Below are positions 34,171-44,758 of a stretch of 64,000 nucleotides of DNA, piece by piece. The DNA comes from Okapia johnstoni (taxonomy: Eukaryota; Chordata; Mammalia; Artiodactyla; Giraffidae). A program made the translations under genes and the position numbers. Where the stretch lies: positions 74,915,001 to 74,979,000 of the forward strand of contig CM044312.1 in assembly GCA_024291935.2 (NCBI GenBank), given 5' to 3'. Every line of letters begins with the position of its first letter. The first letter of the stretch is position 1. The notes beneath the pieces were generated by a model. It worked only from the letters and a program-made list of their open reading frames with translations. It was not told where the DNA came from and did no database searches.

Positions 34171-34993
34171 AAGAAGTAGAAGTTCAGTTCACTTCAATCG
34201 CTCAGTCATGTCCGACTCTTGGCGACACCATGGACTGCAGCGTGCCAGGCTTCCCTGTTCACCACCAACTCCTGGAGCTTACTCAAACTCATGTCCATTG
34301 AGCAGGTGATGCCATCCACCATCTCATTCTCTGTCATCCCCTTCTCCAGGCTTCAATCTTTCCCAGCATCAGGGTCTTTTCCAAGGAGTCAGTTCTTCGC
34401 ATCAGGTGGCCAAAGTATTGAAGTTTCAGCTTCAGCATCAGTCCTGCCAATGAATATTCAGGACTAATTTCCTTTAGGATGGACCGGTTGGATCTCTTTG
34501 CAGTCCAAGGGTCTCTCAAGAGTCTTCTCCAACAACACAATTCAAAAGCATCAATTCTTCAGAGCTCAGGTTTCTTTATAGTCCAACTCTCATATCCATA
34601 CATGACTACTGGAAAAACCATAGCTTTGACTAGACGGACTTTTGTTGGCAAAGTAATGTCTCTGCTTTTTTCTTCCAAGGAGTAAGCGTCTTTTAATTTC
34701 ATGTCGGCAGTCACCATCTGCAGTGATTTTAGAGCTCAAAAAATAAAATCAGCCACTGTTTCCACTGTTCCCCATCTATTTGCCATGGAGTGATGGGACC
34801 GGATGCCATGATCTTAGTTTTCTGAATGTTGAATTTTAAGCCAACTTTTTCACTCTCCTCTTTAAATTTCATCAAGAGGCTCCTTAGTTCCTTCGCTTTC
34901 TGCCATAAGTGTGGTGTCATCTGCATATCTGAGGTTATTGATATTTCTCTCGGCAATCTTGATTCCAGCTTGTGCTTCATCCAGCCTGGCATT

Positions 34994-35395
34994 TCATATG
35001 ATGTACTCTGCATATAAGTTAAATAAGCAGGGTGACAATATACAGCCTTGGTGTACTCCTTTCCCAATTTGGAACCAGTCTGTTGTTCCATGTCCAGTTC
35101 TAACTGTTGCTTCTTGACCTGCATACAGATTTCTCAGGAGGCAGATCAGGTGGTCTGGTATTCCCATCTCTGAAAGAATTTTCCACAATTTGTTGTGATC
35201 CACACTGTCAAAGGCTTTGGCATAGTCAATAAAGCAGAAGTAGATGTTTTTCTGGAACTCTCTTGCTTTTTCGATGATCCAACAGATGTTAGCAATTTGA
35301 TCTCTGGATCCTCTGCCTTTTCTAAAACCAGCCTGAACATCTGGAAGTTCACAGTTCACGTATTGCTGAAGCCTGGCTTGGAGAATTTTGAGCAT
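34994..35395 (-). pseudogene. BovB RT palm segment, locally open
   Basis: A 133-codon open piece of BovB reverse transcriptase covers 'LQARLQQYVN', 'GFRKGRGSRDQIANI', 'FCFIDYAKAFDSVDHN' (first catalytic Asp block) and 'GCILSPCLFNLYAEYI'. Downstream, outside this frame, the YADD box is still readable (Asp-Asp codons at 34916-34921), followed by a frameshift in the 'AESEEELKSLL' region. Other ORF2 pieces lie at 34729-35124, 34334-34540, 35519-35905 and 35859-36176. Confidence 0.88.
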
Positions 35396-36223
35396 TACTT
35401 TGCTAGTGTGTGAGATGAATACAGTTGTGCAGTAGTTGGAACATTTTTTGGCATTGCCTTTCCTTAGAGTTGGAATGAAAACTGACCTTTTCTAGTCCTG
35501 TGGCCACTGCTAAGTCTTTCAAATTTGCTGGCCTGTTGAGCGCTGCACTTTCACAGCATCATCTTTTAGGATTTGAAATAGCTCAACTGGAATTCTGTCA
35601 CCTCCACTACCTTTGTTCGTAGTGATGCTTCCTAGGGCCCATTTGACTTCCCATTCCAGGATGTATGGCTCTAGGTGAGTGGTCACACCATCATGGCTAT
35701 CTGGGTCATGGAGATCTCTTTTGTATAGTTCTGTGTATTGTTGCCACCACTTCTTAATATCTTCTGCTTCTGTTAAGTCCATATCATTTCTGTCCTTTAT
35801 CAAGCCCATCTTTGCATGAAATGTTCCCTTGGTATCTCTAATTTTCTTGAAGAGATCTCTAGTCTTTCCCATTATATTGTTTTCCTGTTTCTTTGCTTTG
35901 ATCACTGAGGAAGGCTTTCTTATCTTTCCTTGCTATTCTTTGGAAATCTGCATTCAAATGGGTATATCTTTCCTTTTCTCCTTTGCCTTTAGCTTCTCTT
36001 CTTTTCACAGCTATTTGTAAGGCCTCCTCAGACAACCATTTTGCCTTTTTGCATTTCTTTTTCTTGGGGATGATCTTCATCACTGCCTCCTGTACAATGT
36101 CATGAACTTCCATCCATAGTTCTTCAGGCACTCTGTCTGTTAGATCTAATCCCTTGAATCTATTTTTCACTTCCACTGTATAATCATAAGGGATTTGATT
36201 TAGGTCATACCTGAATGGCCTTG

Positions 36224-36869
36224 TGGGTGAATTTAACTCAGATGACCATTTTATCTACTACTGTGGGTAGGAATCCCTTAGAAGAAATGGAGTAGCCATC
36301 ATAGTCAACAAAAGAGTCCGAAATGCAGTACTTGGATGAAATCTCAAAAACGAGAGAATGATCTCTGTTTGTTTCCAAGACAAACCATTCAATGTCACAG
36401 TAATCCAAGTTTATGCCCCGATAAGTGATGCTGAAGAACTTGAAGTTGATTGGTTCTATGAAGACCCACAAGACCTTCTAGAACTAACACCCAAAAGAGA
36501 TGTCCTTTTCATTATAGGGGACTGGAATGCAAAAGTATAAAGTCAAGAAATACCTGGAGTAACGGGCAAATTTGGCCTTGGAGTACAAAATGAAGCAGGG
36601 CAAATGCTAATAGAGTTTTGCCAAGAAAATACACTGGTCATGGCAAACATCCTCTTCCAACAACACAAGAGAAGACTCTACACGTGGACATCACCAGATG
36701 GTCAATACTGAAATCAGATTGATTATATTCTTTGCAGCCAAAGATGGAGAAACTCTATACAGTCAGCAAAAACAAGACCAGGAGCCGACTGTGGCTCAGA
36801 TCATGAACTCCTTATTGCCTCAGATCATGAACTCCTTATTGCCAAATTCAGACTGAAATTGAAGAAAGA
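36224..36869 (+). pseudogene. BovB endonuclease segment, inverted and broken
   Basis: Plus-strand APE-type endonuclease sequence from the middle of the domain onward. 'FIIGDWNAKV' is visible in the frame 36358-36540, which then stops (TAA). The later 'QIDYI' step and SDH catalytic motif are readable in other frames. The 24 bp coding the SDHELLIA stretch are exactly duplicated in tandem (36795-36818 and 36819-36842), an in-frame eight-codon repeat. The N-terminus is missing. Confidence 0.85.
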
Positions 36870-36880
36870 AAGAAGTAGAA

Positions 36881-37211
36881 ACCAGGGAGTTATTGAATAG
36901 TAGCACAATTATAGTTAATAACTGTAAACAATGATAAACTGTCCTTGGTGTTTAGTGGTGATCCCTTTACATGAAATGGCAACCCACTCCAGCTTTTTGG
37001 AGAATCCCATAAATAGAAAATACAAAAAGGAAATACAAAAGAGGAAATCTTTCACAATGTCCTGGATATAAATATACACTTGTGATTTTAGATGGATGTG
37101 TGTTATATATCGATGAATGACTTTCATATTCATCACCAATATAATAAAAAATGACATCAGGTTAATCACTTAGGCTACAGTCATACTTCCTGGCCTCACA
37201 GGTCAGCTTTA
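36881..37211. other. Unassigned stretch, with a short SINE-like scrap
   Basis: 'GAAATGGCAACCCACTCCAGCTTTTTGGAGAATCCCATA' at about 36974-37012 resembles the middle of a Bov-A unit, without the rest of the SINE. Otherwise nothing recognised. Confidence 0.4.
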
Positions 37212-37352
37212 CTATTTGTGGCTTGTGGACTTGAGCTTGTTACTTCACCTACCCCTCAGCTTCCCTATATCATAGGATTGTTACTGGTAAGATATAATAA
37301 GCACTTGCAGCTGGGAATGTCACATTGTAATCACTCAATAAATATCAGTAAA
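37212..37352 (-). mobile_element. MIR remnant
   Basis: 'TTGAGCTTGTTACTTCACCTACCCCTCAGCTTCCCTATATCATAGGATTG' and 'TCACTCAATAAATATCAGT' follow the reverse MIR pattern. Decayed. Confidence 0.55.
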
Positions 37353-37777
37353 GCATTTCTCAAAAAAGTGTATCATGATTGGCTGATGGACTGCTTCATT
37401 TCTTGATTCTCCAAATTTTTTATCTACTGAAGTAGATAAGTATTAGCTGAAGAAGGTTAGGTAATTCGGTGAAGTAGACTAAGTATTGGGTTTTAAAGCA
37501 AGAATGAGAGAAAGATGTCAGTTCTATGCTGGAAGTGCTCAATTGTTAGCAGAGAAAGTAGAAACATAAGTGTGCCAAGACCTTCCAAACAATGTGATTT
37601 ATGTTAATAGAGAACTTTTACAAAATATTAAGGAATATACAAAAGCCTGCAAGAGTTAAAGAAAACTTAATACAGAGGTGATATTTTAAGCTGAGTGAGT
37701 CTTACAGGGAAAGCAGAAGTTTTCAGTGGAGGAAAGAAAGGAATCCAGAGTGAAGGAAGAAGCAGCATGTGTATATT

Positions 37778-37825
37778 GTTTCCAAGGACATGTTGACACA
37801 AGTTTTCAAGGACATGTTGACACTA
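37778..37825. repeat. 24-bp tandem duplication
   Basis: Units 37778-37801 and 37802-37825 ('GTTTCCAAGGACATGTTGAC' plus 4 bases) differ at two positions. It lies in otherwise unique DNA. Confidence 0.85.
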
Positions 37826-37961
37826 GCAGGAAGTGGAAAGCAGCTTTGACTCAGTGGGCAGTTGAGACACCTGGGTCATCTTGAGAGTCATCATGGTACT
37901 CTCGTGGATCAAATTAATTTGCACACAAAGCTCCAAACTTTTACATGGAGTTTCTTATGCA

Positions 37962-38150
37962 CCAATCTTTAAGTATTTTGCTTTCAATCCCCACAACTCT
38001 ATGAGGTTAGAACTGTTGTTGTCATTCCATTTTTACAAATAAGAACAACAAACATAACTATGTTCAATTACTGTTCCGACAACACACAAATATTGTAATA
38101 AACAGTAGAGCTGGGTCCTGAGCTGGGTCACCTAACAACATGCTCATGCC
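37962..38150 (+). mobile_element. MIR remnant
   Basis: 'CAATCCCCACAACTCTATGAGGTTAGAACTGTTGTTGTCATTCCATTTTTACAAATAAG' and 'AGTAGAGCTGGGTCCTGAG' follow the forward MIR core ('...cctatgaggta.gtactattatt.tccccattttacagatga...'). Confidence 0.55.
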
Positions 38151-38873
38151 TACAGTAATATGATGCTCATATAGTCATATTTTCTCAACATAAGCTTGGT
38201 GTGATATTTAAAAAACTTTATATCTTTGAAGATATTCATTTTTTACATGTAAGGATATAGAAAAGAAAGTAATGGTTACGTCATTTAAAAAAACATCAAT
38301 TTTATGACTTTCATTTCAGAAAAACTAGTTATTTTCTAGAATTATTTATAATTCTGCATAATGAATTATATTTATATGATTGACTTGCTTACTTTTTATG
38401 CTGTTCTCATGAATATCTTGATATTTCACAAAAGAAGATATGAGATTTCAGAAACTGTACCCCAAATTACTTATATTGATGAACTTATTAAGACTACCAA
38501 TAATATATTTCATCACAAAATATTTAATAAAATGGGATTTATAGTCAACAAAATACCAACATCATTGTGAAATATAATAAAATATTAGCAAGTGACATGG
38601 ATATCTGTCCTTTTCCTTTCTTAATATGAAGGACTTCACACAAGCAAAAGCAAATACCAAAAACAATGAAGTTAACTAAGCTTCACATGCTAGGCTCCAC
38701 TTTTTTCTCTTTCCAAAATAAACACTAAGGTAGACTGATCACCTTAGTCTGTCTCTTCTATAACAACTTCCTAAAATTTTTTCAGTCTTGGTAATAATTT
38801 AATTTCCATGCTGTTCTCCCCCTATTCCAGATTGCTGGGCTTTAATAGAAAATATTAGAAAAGTCTGTAGGTA
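38151..38873. other. Unassigned intergenic stretch
   Basis: AT-rich; no recognised gene or repeat. Confidence 0.4.
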
Positions 38874-39213
38874 GGAATTCCCTGGAGGCTGAGTGGTAAA
38901 GAATCTGCCTGCCAATGCAGGAGACACGGGTTTGATCCCTCATCTGGGAAGATCCCACATGCTCCAGAGCAACTCAGCCTGAGCACCACAGCTATTGATC
39001 CTGTGCTCTAGAGCCTGGGAACCACAACTACTGAGCCCTTGTGCCACAACTACTGAAGTTGTCCTAGAGCCTGTCCTCTGCACCATGAGAAGGCGCTGCA
39101 ATGAAAAGCCCACTCACGGCAACTAGAGAGCAGCCCCAGCTCTTGCAACTACAGAAAGGCCCAAGTAGGAACAAAGACCCAGCAGAGCCAAAATTCAAAT
39201 AAATAAATAAATG
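38874..39213 (+). mobile_element. CHR-type SINE, near full length
   Basis: Head 'GGAATTCCCTGGAGGCTGAGTGGTAAAG' with B-box-like 'GGGTTTGATCCC', a body of 'CCACAACTACTGA' units, and the tail 'AGACCCAGCAGAGCCAAAATTCAAATAAATAAATAAATG'. Transcribed, if ever, by pol III from the internal tRNA-derived promoter. Confidence 0.88.
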
Positions 39214-39460
39214 AAATTTATAAAGGAAAAAAAGAAGTATTCAGGTAGGGATCACTACAAATGGTGTGGGCTACAGCCTTTCCCGGAGCCTCTATGCAAC
39301 CTGCCTGGTGAGTTTAGATTTTCTGTTTTTTTTAAAGCTGTTTCTCACTGAGATTATTTTCTCCCCTTATTTCTTAAGTCCCACCATCTCTCCTCTCACC
39401 ACCAGAATTCCTAACCAAGATAATAAGAAGCAAGAGGCTTTGCAACTTCCAATCACTTAC

Positions 39461-39766
39461 CTACAAATTCTCATTCATCCACAGCCATCCTTGTGTCCGC
39501 GGGTGCAGCGCTGGTCTCTGCCCAGGGCTCCACGGTCCGTTTTCTCTGGCAATGAGCAAGTTTCCTGCCCAGTTTTCCAGGCTCTGTGGTTCACCATGCA
39601 CTCTGCCTTCTGTGTCCAGTTGTAATACCTGGGCACTATCCCCATGATGGTCTGCTTCTCTTCATCATCAAAGAGGTGTTTGTGAATCAGATTTCTTTCC
39701 TCTTTTCTGCCCTGTGCATTTAGAATCTTTATCACCATATAAAGGTAAATACGAGGATAAGCTATT
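39461..39766 (-). other. Exon-like block bounded by splice signals, unknown origin
   Basis: On the minus strand a pyrimidine-rich tract ending TTTCCTTACAG precedes 39766, and TTTGTAG|GTAAGTG gives a strong donor after 39461. A weaker inner donor, CCCAG|GTATTAC, would end the block at 39629. The frame is open from the acceptor to a TGA at 39475-39477 (about 97 codons). The first 46 codons, up to the inner donor, look protein-like, with the Met at 39736-39738 followed by charged residues ('HKHLFDDEEKQTIMGIVPR'). I do not recognise the family. It is GC-richer than its surroundings and matches no repeat I know. It could be an exon of an unannotated transcript, a degraded exon, or chance. Confidence 0.35.
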
Positions 39767-39907
39767 CTGTAAGGAAAGATCAGAGTAATCAGAAGAAACT
39801 ATAAGAGAGAAAATTATGTCACATGTGACATCCCCCCCCGCCATAATTTAAAAGGAAAGCATTTATGAAATGTAGTTTTCTAAAAAATATCCTAATTCAA
39901 ATATTAG

Positions 39908-41455
39908 CTTTTTTGTACAGTTTTCTGTGTATTCTTGCCACCTCTTCTTAATATCTTCTGCTTCTGTTAGGTCCATATGATTTCTGTCCTTTATCAAGCC
40001 CATCTTTGCATGAAATGTTCCCTTGGTATCTCTAATTTTCTTGAAGAGATCTCTAGTCTTTCCCATTCTGTTGTTTTCCTCTATTTCTTTGCAATGATTG
40101 CTGAGGAAGGCTTTCTTATCTCTCCTTGCTATTATTTGGAACTCTGCATTCAAATGGGAATATCTTTCCTTTTCTCCTTTGCTTTTCGCTTCTCTTCTTT
40201 TCACAGCTATTTGTAAGGTCTCTGCAGGCAGCCATTTGAAACTAAGCCATGTAATGTGGGGCCACCCAGGACAGATGGGTCATGGCGGAGAGGTCTGACA
40301 GGATGTGGTCCACTGGAGAAGGGAATGGCAAACCACTTCAGTATTCCTGCCTTGAGAACCCCATGAACAGTATGAAAAGGCAAAATGATAGAACACTGAA
40401 AGATGAACTCCCCAGGTCAGTAGGTGCCCAATATGTTATTGGAGATCATTGGAGAAATAACTCCAGACAGAATGAAGGGATGGATCCAAAGCAAAAACAA
40501 TACCCAGTTGTGGATATGACTGTTGATGGAACCAAGGTCCGATGCTGTAACGAGCAATATTGCATAGGAACCTGGAATGTAAGGTCCATGAATCAAGGCA
40601 AATTGGAAGTGGTCAAACAGGAGATGGTAAGAGTGAACGTTGACATTCTTGGAATCAGCAAACTAAAATGGACTGGAATGGGTGAATTTAACTCAGATGA
40701 CTATTATATCTACTACTATTGGCAAGAATCCTTTAGAAGAAATGGCGTAGCCATCATGGTCAACAAAAGAGTCTGAAATGCAGTACTTGTATGCAATCTC
40801 AAAAATGACAGAATGATCTCTGTTCATTTCCAAGGCAAACCATTCAATATCACAGTAATCCAAGCCAATGCCCTGACCAGTAATGCCGAAGAAGCTGAAG
40901 TTGAATGGTTCTATGAAGAGCTACAAGACCTTTTAGAACTAACAGCCAAAAAAGATGTCTTTTTCATTATAGGGGACTGGAATGCAAAAGTAGGCACTCA
41001 AGAAACACCTGGAGTAACAGGCAAATTTGGCCTTGGAGTACAGAATGAAGCAGGGCAAAGGCTAATAGAGTTCTGCCAAGAGAATGCACTGGTCATAGCA
41101 AACACCCTCTTCCAACATCACAAGAGAAGACTCTACACGTGGACATCACCAGATGGTCAACACCGAAATCAGATTGATTATATTCTTTGCAGCCAAAGAT
41201 GGAGAAGCTCTATACAGTCAGCAAAAACAAGACCAGGAGCTGACTGTGGCTCAGATCATGAACTCCTTATTGCTAAATTCAGACTTAAATTGAAGAAAGT
41301 AGGGAAAACCACTAGACCATTCAGGTATGACCTAAATCAAATCCCTTATGACTATACAGTGGAAGTGAGAAATAGATTTAAGGGACTAGATCTGATAGGC
41401 AGAGTGCCTGATGAACTATGGATGGAATTTCGTGACATTGTACAGGAGACAGGGA
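39908..41455. mobile_element. BovB LINE with opposed halves, copy d
   Basis: Left part (39908 to about 40215) is minus-strand ORF2 from the linker between endonuclease and RT. Right part (about 40216-41455) is plus-strand: 5' UTR, then endonuclease to just past its end. The join skips about 50 bp of element sequence. This is the order expected of a 5' inversion, but the left half stops inside ORF2, with no RT, 3' end, tail or clear target-site duplication. Later deletion of the 3' half, or a recombination, would explain it. It sits in old L1M. Confidence 0.85.
40588..41455 (+). pseudogene. BovB endonuclease domain, nearly complete but broken
   Basis: ATG at 40588 starts the usual endonuclease region, just after 'GTWNVRS'. 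A TGA at 40774-40776 (probably a decayed CGA Arg codon) splits it. The second piece, 40813-41478, keeps 'FIIGDWNAKV', 'WTSPDGQHRNQIDYILC' and 'GADCGSDHELLIAKF', so the catalytic Asp, Asn and SDH residues of the APE-type fold are present. The piece runs past the element into L1M at its last codons. Confidence 0.88.
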
Positions 41456-42535
41456 TCAAGATCATCATTAGTCATTAGGGAAATGCAAATTTAAACCAAA
41501 AAGAAATGTTACTATACACACACTAGAATATGAAAAGTTTGAAAATTGGAAAATACTAAGTATTGGTAAGAATATGAAGTAATCGGAAGTTTCATATATT
41601 GCTTGTGGGAGTAGAAAATTGCACAGCCCCTCTAGAAGATGGTTCTGCAGTTTCTTGTAAAGTTAAACCTATCCTTAGTATGTAACTGAGCAATTTAATT
41701 CCTAACTACTTATCCAGGAGAAATGACAGCACATGCACAACCAAAGGCTGCACACTTGTATTCATAATAACCCCAAACTGCAGACAACTAAATGCCCATC
41801 AGTAGCTGAATACAATGAACTCCTGATAGATGTAAAGAACAATAATGTAATATCGTCATGCTAGGCGAGAGAAGCCATATACTAAAGTATACCTGCTGTA
41901 CCATTTCACTTATTTGAAAGTTTAGAAAAGGCAAATTACCTCAGAAAGCAAGTGACCATTTGCACTAGAACACAATGGATTAACTTCTAAAGAAAAAAAG
42001 TAACTTTCTGATGGTAACGATAACCCTATATGCGAGACAGAATAAGAGACACAGATGCATAGAACAGTCTTATGGACTCTGAGGGAGAAGGTGAGGGTGG
42101 GACGTTCTGGGACAATAGCATTGAAACATGTATATTATCATATGTGAAACAGAACACCATTCCATGTTCGATGCATGAGACAAATGCTCAGGGCTGGGGC
42201 AATGGGATGACCCAGAGGCATGGGATGTGAAGGGAGGTGGGAGGGGGGTTCAGGATGGGGAACACATGTGAACCCATGGCTGATTCATGATAATGTATGG
42301 CAAAAACCACTACAATATTGTAAAGTAATTAGCCCCCAACTAAAATAAATAAATTTATTAAAAAAAAAAAGTAACTTTCTATGGCAATGTAAATGTCCTA
42401 TATCTTGATTGTGATTACATGACAATACATATTTGTCCCAAACTCACCAATCTGCCTACTTAGCTAGATTTTATTGCATGTGACTTCTTCCTCAGTAAAG
42501 GAAAAAATAGGAAAAGAAAAATAGGAGCACAATTA
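41456..42535 (+). mobile_element. Old L1M ORF2/3' UTR
   Basis: 'CATTAGTCATTAGGGAAATGCAAATTTAAACC', 'CTTGTGGGAGTAGAAAATTGCACAGCC', 'AATTTAATTCCTAACTACTTATCCAGGAGAAATGA', 'GTTTAGAAAAGGCAAA', then after the young L1 'GGCAATGTAAATGTCCTATATCTTGATTGTG'. Colinear with L1MC/MD-type 3' regions. It hosts the young L1 fragment at 42010-42363. Confidence 0.65.
42010..42363 (+). mobile_element. Very young, 354-bp L1 3' fragment with 17-bp target-site duplication
   Basis: Starts 'GATGGTAACGATAACCC' and continues through the L1 3' UTR to a poly-A tail, almost identical to 30933-31290 of the forward young L1. AAAAAAAGTAACTTTCT at 41993-42009 is repeated exactly at 42364-42380. G-runs lie at 42232-42260. Severe 5' truncation is normal for L1. 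Confidence 0.95.
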
Positions 42536-42602
42536 AGTTATGTCTTTGGATTAATTGCCTAAGATGTACTTGCTAGCTTTGCATCATTCCAGCATGAAAA
42601 TA

Positions 42603-42868
42603 CGGAGAAGGCAATGGCACCCCACTCCAGTACTCTCGCCTGGAAAATCCCATGGACGGAGGGGCCTGGTAGGCTGCAGTTCATGGGGTCGCTGGGAGTC
42701 GGACACGACTGAGCGACTTCACTTTCACTTTTCCCTTTCATGCATTGGAGAAGGAAATGGCAACTCACTCCAGTGTTCTTGCCTGGAGAATCCCAGGGAT
42801 GGGGGAGCCTGGTGGGCTGCCATCTGTGGGGTCGCACAGAGTCGGATACGACTGAAGCAACTTAGCAG
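42603..42868 (+). mobile_element. BOV-A2 SINE (Bov-A dimer) with 13-bp target-site duplication
   Basis: Two Bov-A units in tandem: 42603 to about 42745, beginning 'GGAGAAGGCAATGGCACCCC', and about 42746-42868, beginning 'GGAGAAGGAAATGGCAACTC'. They are joined by 'CACTTTCACTTTTCCCTTTCATGCATT'. CAGCATGAAAATA flanks it at 42590-42602 and 42869-42881. Few differences from the typical sequence, so likely recent. Confidence 0.95.
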
Positions 42869-42881
42869 CAGCATGAAAATA

Positions 42882-44597
42882 ATTAAAAGATTCACTTGTA
42901 GATGTCTGTGGTTATGTCTTAGTACTTCTAGCAACACTTAGTAAAGTCACATTAAACATTGTGATTATTAAATAAATACCCACAAATTAGACTAAGATAA
43001 ATTTTTTTCCTTTCAGCTAGTACAGATAGATATCCTACCTCATGTTACATTGATAAAACTGTTTATTAAGCTATTTGTTAACAAGAATTTTTGCTTTTTT
43101 TGATAATGTTCTAAATACTACTAGCTCATACACTCTAAAAGGAATTCTAAAGGGGATAACAAATCTACCTCTTGGTCTGCATCTGGGAAGGGTCATTTCA
43201 CAGTTTAAGTAGGGAATCCTGGAAAGTTGTATGATTTTCATTGATCTCTACCCACTATGTTTTTTTTTTTTATTAATGAGAATTCTCATTATCAAACGTA
43301 AAGAGAAACAAGTCTAGGTTTTTCAGTGAACACCCAAATATTACCACCAGAATAAGATGACCACATAATTCTCTCAAAAGCAGTTTAAATGAGATTAGAA
43401 GTTAATGTTTTTATGAATTGCATATTTGCCAAGATTAAATAATTTCAAAACTTTCCTGTGATTTCTATGCATTTTCCTTTAGAGAACATTCTTGGATGAA
43501 AATCTAGTTTTTCTGTAACTGAAATTGCTGAGTACAATCTGTAATATAAGACTTTATAAATATTCTATACTGATTCCTCAAAAGATTTAGTTAAAATTTT
43601 ACCTATGATGACAGATGGGATAAGGAAGACAGGGCAACAGTCTTTACTCTGCACATATTCTGAGCAGAATGGATTTATGTTCCTATTTTCTACCAAGGAC
43701 AGAAGATGCTAGGCTTCTATCATAAATCTATTTACATTTGCTGCTGAATGTCTGAGTAGATTTGAAAGTTATTCTGTTTCAAAATAGGAAAAACAGGGGA
43801 TGCTGAAAGAATGTTATCAGTGGTGTGCTTAAAATCCAACTCTCTGAAAAAAAGAAAGCAGAAACACAAAACCCAACCCTAAGTTGTGGCATTTGCTGAT
43901 ATTTTTGATGTAAATACTCCTAACATCTGCAATTTCAAGTCACCAGTGTCATGTCAAATGGTTTATAAATTCCTAAAACACCAATGCTTGTGACAGCCAT
44001 TACATGCTGACCTCAGAATATAAGTGAATTAAACATTGAAATTTATTTTTAGCAATGAGTTTTAAGCTCATCAACGACCTGATCAAAGAAGAATGACAGT
44101 TTCCCTTTAAAGTGAAAGTAGAAAATGAGCTTTAGCCCTCACCGTACCAAAGAGATGTTACTTTATTACTGGTTTAACATAGAAGAAAAAATACAAATAA
44201 TCTTTGGGAAAATGGTGCAGTGTATCTCCTTTTTATATGGTAGATTGTTTTGGGTGTGGTCTTTCTGCAAGTACCTATTTATTTTGAGATCTACATTGAG
44301 AAAAATAAATCATGGAATTTAGGAGTGAATGGAAACAGTCTTTAAGGTGATTGCAGTAGTACATAATTTCTCGGATTAGTATCATAATAGTGTGTCAAGT
44401 GATCAGAATAATTCTTATCTATAGACAATGCCAGAAGTAAAAGGAAGTTAGTATTCAACTGTATCTCTCAAAATGTACTCAATGCATATAAAATTACTAT
44501 TTATAACACATTAGTAAAATTCCTATAAATCAAAAGGAAAACACAAGATACCCATTGGAGAGAAAAAATTCCAATCATATAATCAGAAAGTTTTCAT
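42882..44597. other. Unassigned intergenic stretch
   Basis: AT-rich with a T12 run near 43259-43270. No recognised gene or repeat; a 65-codon frame at 44125-44322 has no motif. Confidence 0.4.
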
Positions 44598-44745
44598 AAG
44601 GCAAATCCTTATTATCATTATTTTACACATAGAAACTGAAATACAGAGAGGTTAAATGATCTAAGGTCACACAGTTGGTCAGTGGAGGAACCAGGACTCA
44701 ATCCAAAGTCCGTGCTTTTTGCCATTAATGCTCATTTGACACAGC
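44598..44745 (+). mobile_element. MIR SINE
   Basis: 'CCTTATTATCATTATTTTACACATAGAAACTGAAATACAGAGAGGTTAAATGATCTAAGGTCACACAG' and 'GGAACCAGGACTCAATCCAAAGTCCGTGC' are clear MIR core and 3' text. Confidence 0.8.
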
Positions 44746-44758
44746 ATCTGAACAAATG

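Larger units (their letters stand above)
34182..36869 (-). mobile_element. BovB LINE with 5' inversion (twin-primed), copy c
   Basis: The 3' portion (34182 to about 36222) is on the minus strand and runs from the BovB 3' end back to just after the endonuclease. The 5' portion (about 36224-36869) is flipped to the plus strand and carries the endonuclease up to its last codons. The two halves meet in element order at the same point, so together they form one continuous element with an inverted 5' end. AAGAAGTAGAA flanks the whole unit at 34171-34181 and 36870-36880, showing a single insertion event. Frames are broken in both halves. Confidence 0.93.

Noticed and set aside
39266..39625. 119-codon plus-strand frame
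   Set aside because: Low-complexity start, no motif, and antisense to the better supported splice-bounded block.
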